This document shows, piece after piece, positions 58,961-64,000 of a stretch of DNA of 64,000 nt (position 1 is the first letter of the stretch; every line of letters begins with the position of its first letter). The stretch is taken from assembly GCA_029834535.1 (NCBI GenBank), contig JAQMWT010000148.1:1-64000 (forward strand). Direction: 5' to 3'. This DNA is from Chrysophaeum taylorii (lineage: Eukaryota > Sar > Pelagophyceae > Pelagomonadales > Pelagomonadaceae). The position numbers and the translations under genes were made by a program. The notes beneath the pieces were generated by a model. That model worked only from the letters and a program-made list of their open reading frames with translations. It was not told the origin of the DNA and did no database searches.

Positions 58961-61330
58961 AGAGACGAATTGAGAGCCGATCTCAGAGATGATCGTGACT
59001 TTTATTTACCCAAGGATCCGCTCTATACTGTTAGGCGTATTAGCGATAGCCAGCTATTTACGAGGGGAATTCCAATATCCGAGCCTTGCAAAACACGGAA
59101 TTATCACCAGGATCAGCCCGCGAAGCATATACTTGCCGACGCTGCTAGCACTCTCATGTTCATGATACGCATGAGTTCGCTATATCAAGGCATGCACGCC
59201 AAAAGCATCGCTTCTAATTGGAACATCCCGAAGTCACAATAAACCACCCGAGGATATTCTCAGTGCATGTCTCGCAGCCGCCACCACCCAGGATTATGGC
59301 ATATCCGGTGGAAACGCATGCGATCCATCACGGGAGATAGATGCTGAGCTCCTGGAAGTAGAATACCGTAGGCAGCCGTATCTCTCATCAGCACGAGTTA
59401 CCCATCTCGTGACTACAATGATAGCTCTGTATTTGACATTTATGATTGTCACGATAAATTTAATTCTCCGCCGCGGAATACTACACAAGACAGTGGAATC
59501 AGGAGTTCTGTTGTTGGAGCTCATCGCTCATTTGAGACATCAATGCTCACAAACATGACTACCTCGCAGCATCTCGGCATAGACACGCTTTTATGCAAGA
59601 AGATGGCGAATTAGATCACCTATTTCTCTGTCAAAGCGACCCTAAAAAAGATATTCTCCAGAAAGTCATGGACCACGACCGCCAGGGCATCGACCACGTT
59701 GCCCTACAACTCGTGACGGCCGATATTATCGAATACGAACCGGACAAGATCTCAAGGTACTTTAACTAAGTCCCGAAGATAAAATCAAAAATATCGAATC
59801 CATCAGCAAACAACTAGCAGGTCTTTGCTCTAACGATATGTTCAAGTTGGAACCACAACCTCCCGCTGCGCATCGATCTCAATCAGACTAGTTCTTAATG
59901 TCAAATATTCACCAACGGCAGTCCCGACTTATACAAGGCTCGCTGAGTCGCACTTTGATTTCTATCTCGCGTTGGCATTGACTTCTATGCCACGTCGACG
60001 TCAACCGCTATGCTTGCCACTAACCGGCTCCTGCTCGCCATAGCATTCACGCATAAGCTCCACGTCGCGCACGCGGATTTTCGGCAAGTGTATATCCAAT
60101 CGGCGCTTGATCGCTCGGTTTGGATCGATTTCCCTCGCGGGATTCATGACGCTCAGAACATGGTTCAACAAGAACAAAACAACTACCCCGAGCACTTCGT
60201 CTTGTCAAAGCCCTTTATGCGTTAATGCAATCCGCTTTGTTGTGCAATAATTTTTTGGGTTCTTTTCTACGACGGGACGAATTTGAAGGTACCCAAGTCG
60301 ATACTTCTCTTTGTATCTACTGGAACAAGTCCACCGACAAATGGGTTCTATTATCCGTTTCCGTCGATGATCTTTTGGTCACTGGCACCGACACTGATAA
60401 AATTAGCTTCGTTCGTACCAATCTCTAAACCGCACACGATAAAGGCACTTGGTACGATAAGGTTCGGTAATTTCTCGGCATTGATGTTCACTACAATGCG
60501 TCAGCCAGACACCTCACCATGAATGTGGCTGGCAAGATCAAGAAGATGCTTGCGGAACATATACTCACTCTCAGAGGTGCAGACGTACGTCACTCGGTTT
60601 CACATCATAACAAGCGTTCCGCGAAATTAATTGCTCCTACCTCGGAGATACTTCGCACTCACTTTCCCCATTAATACTGCGGAACCAGCATCTACACTTC
60701 CTTTACTTGTCGTCCGGACATTGCTACAAACAGTGTGTACAACCCCGAACAGGCCCATCTGCTGCACCATCAATATGTGCCATCACGATACACTAAGGGT
60801 ACTCCCAGCGACTCGTCGGACTTTTCTTCTGAAAAAAAAACCGTCCATCGCTCCCTTCATACAACGCTCCTCGTCAGTACTCACCCCGAGCTGCGTTATC
60901 TCAGTTCCTCTATTCGCTGTTTCACTGACGTAAACTTCGCTGATACGTCCGATCCTAAAATGCGCTCGCACTCTGGCGCATGTATTTTCTTATTTGGCAA
61001 TCTTATAATTTTGTCTAGTAAACGCCAAACTCTAACAGCTTAAAGCACCATCGAAGCTGAACTCATCGCACCTAGCGCTGCCCCTGCTAAATGTTGTTGG
61101 TTTCAAAAAATACTCCCGTCACACCGTCTCCAAACAAGCTCATCCCGTACTTCTTCTTATCGATAACGCAAGCGCACTTCATATGGCTTATCATCCGAAA
61201 GTTGGCACTCCTTGCATCACATCTCCTGACGTGAATTCCGGATATGTGATTACCAGGAGAATCATATTACTCGCCCCCTCTGGTGCCCTACGCACTATCA
61301 GATAGCTGATCATTTTTCAAGTTAATTGCA

Positions 61331-62162
61331 CGCAAGTGTTTCACCGCTTCACACACAAGCATGCGGCGTACACGCAACATCATCTTCTCCCCCTGCACAT
61401 GAGACCGCATGCATCGTCCCCCGAGATGGGTGCATTTTCAAAAGAGAGCACCTGCAGGCAGGGGTTCGGGGGGCATAGCCCCTCGAAAAAAAGCAGCCCA
61501 AGCCCGCTCGGGGGTCTCGGGGGGCGGAGCCCACCCCCGTCGGGGGGGGGGGGGCTACGTCGCCCTCAGCCGCGTCGGCAAACCGAGCGACTTCGCCTTC
61601 TATACGGACGACACCGACTACGCCGCCGGCTACGCCAGACGCCACCCCGACGTCTACTCCAAAACGTCGTATACAGCTAGGTCCTCACCAACGACGACAC
61701 TTAGCCAAAACAGTGGCAGAAAAAACAAAGTTTGTAAAGACTTACTTGTAATTTACTTTTTATAGCACTTAGTCCTTATATTCAATTAAAGACCGTTGTT
61801 GAAATTTCATGAGGGTTTGTTGTAGTCCTAAGGGGAGCTAGTTCCAGGGGGTGGAAACGAGAGGTTTGCAAAGTACTTGTATTCAAATACAAATTCAATT
61901 AAAGACCGTTGTTGAAATTAAATGAGGGTTTTGTAGTCCTAAGGGGAGTTCTAGGGGGGAGGAAACGAGCCTAAAAATTCGGCCGGAAGGTCCGCGTGAC
62001 GCGACCAGCAGCCTGCGCCACGCCGCGGGGCTCTGGAATGGCTCGCCGAAGATATTCGTACGCTTATGACTCCGCTTCCTCCCACCTCTCCGACTTACAC
62101 ACGCACCTACTCATAGACAGGCGCTTGTTTGTTTGTTTGTTTGTTTGTTTGTTTGTTGGAAG
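61331..62162. other. Intergenic with GC-rich palindromic patches and a 113-bp-period repeat
   Basis: No gene supported. Positions 61460-61555 contain GGGGGGCATAGCCCCTCG and GGGGGGCGGAGCCCACCC, short GC-rich palindrome-like units, then a G run. TTCAATTAAAGACCGTTG starts two near-identical stretches at 61781-61861 and 61894-61970, a diverged tandem duplication ending GGAAACGAG. A GTTT run (about 62127-62156) precedes the RluA-type gene's stop codon. Confidence 0.7.
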
Positions 62163-62825
62163 TTAAGAGTGAAGATGTCTCTGTATCTGCATTTCAAGGG
62201 CGTCCCTAATTTCGGGGACAAAAGACGAGGCGAATGTGGAGCGGACGATGCGGCGGTCGAGGAAGGGCGGAAGGCCAAGGGCAGCGTGGCAGAGGAGGGG
62301 TTCGTGTGGCGAGTATTCGCCGTAGAGGAAATCTCCGAGCAGCGGCGCACCCTCGTGCGCCAGCATGCATCGGAGTTGGTGGTATCGGCCCGTTCTGAGG
62401 AGAATGAGGACGTCGAGGTTGCCACCCGGCGCCTCGGCGGTGCACAGAACGTCGAGGAAGCTAGGTTTGCCGCCCGAGCGGACTACCTCGGCGCGTTTCC
62501 CTCTCCGGCGGACGTAGGCCTTGCGTTCGCCGAGGGGGAGCGTCGAGGCAGCGAGGCGTGCCAAGTAGAGCTTGGGGCCCCAGTCGCCAGTGGCGATGGC
62601 GGCATTGTGGGCGGCGGTCGTTTCCCGGTCCATGCAGGCGACGAGGACGCCCGACGTGATGCGATCGAGCCGGTGAGGCAGCTGCGCGTCAGGGTACCTG
62701 CGGCGGATGGACGCAATCACAGACTGTCCAGGCCCTCGCTGCTCCGAGCTCAGGCCGGCCGGCTTGTCGACGACGAGCGTGCCGCGGTGCTGGAGGAGGA
62801 TCGAGAAGAAGCACATGCAGAGCAT
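62163..62825 (-). CDS. RluA-family pseudouridine synthase
   Basis: A 220-aa protein of the RluA/PUS family, which isomerises uridine in rRNA or tRNA. The catalytic motif HRLDRITSG (51-59, Asp54) is intact and preceded by the family's TLVVDKPAGLSS (16-27). The C-terminal active-site strand LLRTGRYHQLRCMLAHEGAP and LLGDFLYGEY match RluA enzymes. It is at the short end of the family and has no S4 RNA-binding domain. The N terminus (MLCMCFFSILLQH) is short and could follow an unrecognised 5' exon. It is divergent, with 71 bp to the next gene. Confidence 0.9.
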   Translation of the reverse strand: MLCMCFFSILLQHRGTLVVDKPAGLSSEQRGPGQSVIASIRRRYPDAQLPHRLDRITSGVLVACMDRETTAAHNAAIATGDWGPKLYLARLAASTLPLGERKAYVRRRGKRAEVVRSGGKPSFLDVLCTAEAPGGNLDVLILLRTGRYHQLRCMLAHEGAPLLGDFLYGEYSPHEPLLCHAALGLPPFLDRRIVRSTFASSFVPEIRDALEMQIQRHLHS

Positions 62826-62896
62826 ATGTAACGGATCTTATATCTCCATCACGCTTACCCTCCTCTCGCGAAAGACTCGGCGAGAGCTGGAAGAAG

Positions 62897-63300
62897 ATGC
62901 CTGTGCGTAGGGCCGCCAGTTGTCGCCATTCGATCTCATCTCGTCGCAGGTCGTCAAGACTGGCGAGGCCAAGGCCGTTGGGACGGTGACTTACACGTCC
63001 TGGGACAAACACTTGACGAAGACGACGTTCGCGCTGGACGAAGCCAAGCCGCCGTTGTTGTGGCGGACGATGGAGGTTGGCATGGAGAAGGTAGAGATGT
63101 CGGGCGAGGCCTGTGTCTCCCTCGCGACGGCCATCGGCCAGATCGAGGCCTACCAAACCAAGTTTGCCGACTGCGTGACGGGCGACGACATGGCCGCCAT
63201 CGCCAAGACGCTCACCGATGCCGCCCCCGCGGACCCGAAAGACTTGGTCGCTGCGGAGAAAGAGGCCGAGGCGGCGGCGGCAGCAGAGGCGGACTACTAA
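62897..63300 (+). CDS. Small soluble protein, unknown, with probable 47-nt intron
   Basis: The coding frame from 62950 to 63300 has no ATG near its start. An ATG at 62897, a two-codon first exon and a 47-nt intron (62903-62949, GTGCGT donor, CGTCGCAG acceptor) give an in-frame 118-aa protein beginning MPVVKTGEAKAVGTVTYTSW. The body is hydrophilic (KHLTKTTFALDEAKPPLLW, GEACVSLATAIGQIEAYQ), ending in an Ala/Glu-rich tail. No family is recognised. The microexon structure is inference but uses the same donor sequence as other introns here. Confidence 0.5.
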
Positions 63301-63429
63301 TATCCCTCAGTCCGTAAGTGAGCGTAATTGGGGGTCTTTGCGTTGTCGTCGTTTCTTCAAAGCCGACTTCTCGTTCTTTCTGAGAAGTGGGTGGGGGGCG
63401 GTGAGAGAGAAAAAAGAGACAGACACACG

Positions 63430-63561
63430 CACGGTGGGGGTTATATACGGGGACGGCTCTGGTCTGAGATAAAAAATTATCGGGGGATGTGCGTGCCCAC
63501 ACACACCACCTCTCGGCACGTTAGGGTTTGAAAGAAGGTGATTGGACTGATATTAAAGAAG
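63430..63561 (+). promoter_or_regulatory. Probable promoter of the last gene
   Basis: GGTTATATACGGGGACG near 63438 is a TATA-like box, followed by AT-rich sequence up to the ATG at 63562. Confidence 0.4.
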
Positions 63562-63903
63562 ATGGCCGTGGAGGACGTGGACCAAAAGGTGCTCAAGGTA
63601 CGGTCCCGGATCATCGGGGCCGTCCTGAAGGAGAAGCATCGGCAGGACGCCGCAGGGCTGCGTCGTGCCCACAAGGACCAGCACCTGACCGAGTATCTCG
63701 CCGCCGACCTCCAACGGATCGGGATCGCGCAGAACCTCGACCGCGAACTCGGCCAGCTCTACGAGGAGCATATCACCCCCATGATTTTCGAGGACCAGGT
63801 CATCACCGAACGGCGGCCGCCCCCTCCCGCCATGCCCGTGCGCCATCGGTGGCCGCGTCTTAGGTGGCTGCTCGCGGGTTGTACGATGGATGCGACGAGT
63901 TAA
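63562..63903 (+). CDS. Unknown small helical protein, may be incomplete
   Basis: A 113-aa frame from the ATG at 63562. The first ~80 residues are charged and helical (VDQKVLKVRSRIIGAVLKEK, AADLQRIGIAQNLDRELGQL), with the rest basic and Pro-rich. The tail after about residue 84 has poorer coding character, and a splice donor may lie before it with more exons beyond the window. No family is recognised. Confidence 0.45.
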   Translation: MAVEDVDQKVLKVRSRIIGAVLKEKHRQDAAGLRRAHKDQHLTEYLAADLQRIGIAQNLDRELGQLYEEHITPMIFEDQVITERRPPPPAMPVRHRWPRLRWLLAGCTMDATS

Positions 63904-64000
63904 CGAGATCAGAGTGGAGTGTGTCGAGGGAAGCGAGGAGGGTCGTCGCAGTTTTCAGGGACCCGGCGATGTCGGCTTCGAGGGCCTCTTGAAGCTCGTC

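Larger units (their letters stand above)
57331..61330 (+). mobile_element. Second Ty1/copia-type fossil
   Basis: This AT-richer region carries a decayed copia-type element on the plus strand. Firm parts are polymerase-like sequence at about 60.0-60.45 kb (LHVAHADFRQVYIQ and LSVSVDDLLVTGTD) and an RNase H-like part at about 60.90-61.09 kb (CFTDVNFADTSDP, SHSGACIFLFG, SSKRQTLTA). The upstream 57.3-59.9 kb, with several broken frames, is probably the gag and front half of pol but is not recognisable by motif. The element is broken by many interruptions and is old. It is not an obvious copy of the left-hand fossil: the shared motifs are family-level only. Terminal repeats were not found. Confidence 0.65.

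Noticed and set aside
1-64000. tRNA, rRNA or snRNA genes
   Set aside because: No T-loop/acceptor pattern or conserved rRNA stretch was seen on either strand by reading; a tRNAscan or Rfam search would be needed to exclude them.

Overview
The window looks like nuclear DNA of a eukaryotic alga, most likely an ochrophyte (stramenopile) with a compact, GC-rich genome. The evidence is eukaryote-only genes (MIC10, AP-4 epsilon, VPS36, MPDU1, TMX2), a probable plastid-type protein, a TRP-like receptor with GCC2/GCC3-type cysteine repeats, a voltage-sensor cyclase of a type found in protists, very few and very short introns (several inferred at 40-52 nt, often with a GTGCGT donor), and triplet repeats inside and between genes. 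The lineage assignment is inference; no rRNA or organelle marker is present.

Layout. Positions 1-17.8 kb are an AT-richer nest of mobile-element fossils. A badly decayed Ty1/copia-type element is interrupted by three SINE-like pieces carrying a LINE 3' end (each with a 12-17 bp target duplication) and by an 8.3-kb element with 185-bp terminal direct repeats and a CCAAC target duplication. That 8.3-kb element carries long Ser/Pro/Thr-rich frames but no reverse transcriptase that I can see. From 18 to 57 kb the DNA is gene-dense: MIC10 / prolyl 4-hydroxylase, long-chain acyl-CoA synthetase / TenA, a glutamyl-tRNA-reductase-like protein without its NADPH domain, an MTH1-like Nudix hydrolase, an unknown gene, a voltage-sensor/class III cyclase, a fatty-acid-binding-protein-like gene, a SAM-domain protein, a lipoyl/EF-hand/2-oxoglutarate dehydrogenase E1 fusion / TMX2, a LINE remnant, a broken GT8 glycosyltransferase, an inositol monophosphatase / EDR2-like protein, AP-4 epsilon / VPS36, a 6.8-kb multi-exon receptor / small membrane protein, homoserine dehydrogenase and MPDU1. 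Slashes mark neighbours, mostly divergent pairs sharing 33-200 bp. A second copia-type fossil lies at 57.3-61.3 kb. The right edge holds a RluA-type pseudouridine synthase and two small unknown genes.

Most interesting. (1) The receptor at 45.5-52.3 kb joins a 5'-nucleotidase fold whose metal ligands are all replaced, a periplasmic-binding-protein-like domain, cysteine repeats and a TRP-like membrane domain; it looks like an undescribed nucleotide-sensing receptor or channel. (2) The 2-oxoglutarate dehydrogenase E1 carries an N-terminal lipoyl domain and a canonical EF-hand loop in the E1 N-terminal region. (3) The voltage-sensor cyclase lacks both metal-binding aspartates. (4) The glutamyl-tRNA-reductase-like protein has catalytic-type and dimerisation regions joined directly. 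Metabolism (TCA cycle, acyl-CoA, thiamin salvage, Asp-family amino acids), endosomal traffic and signalling genes are mixed, so the neighbourhood does not look like a pathway cluster.
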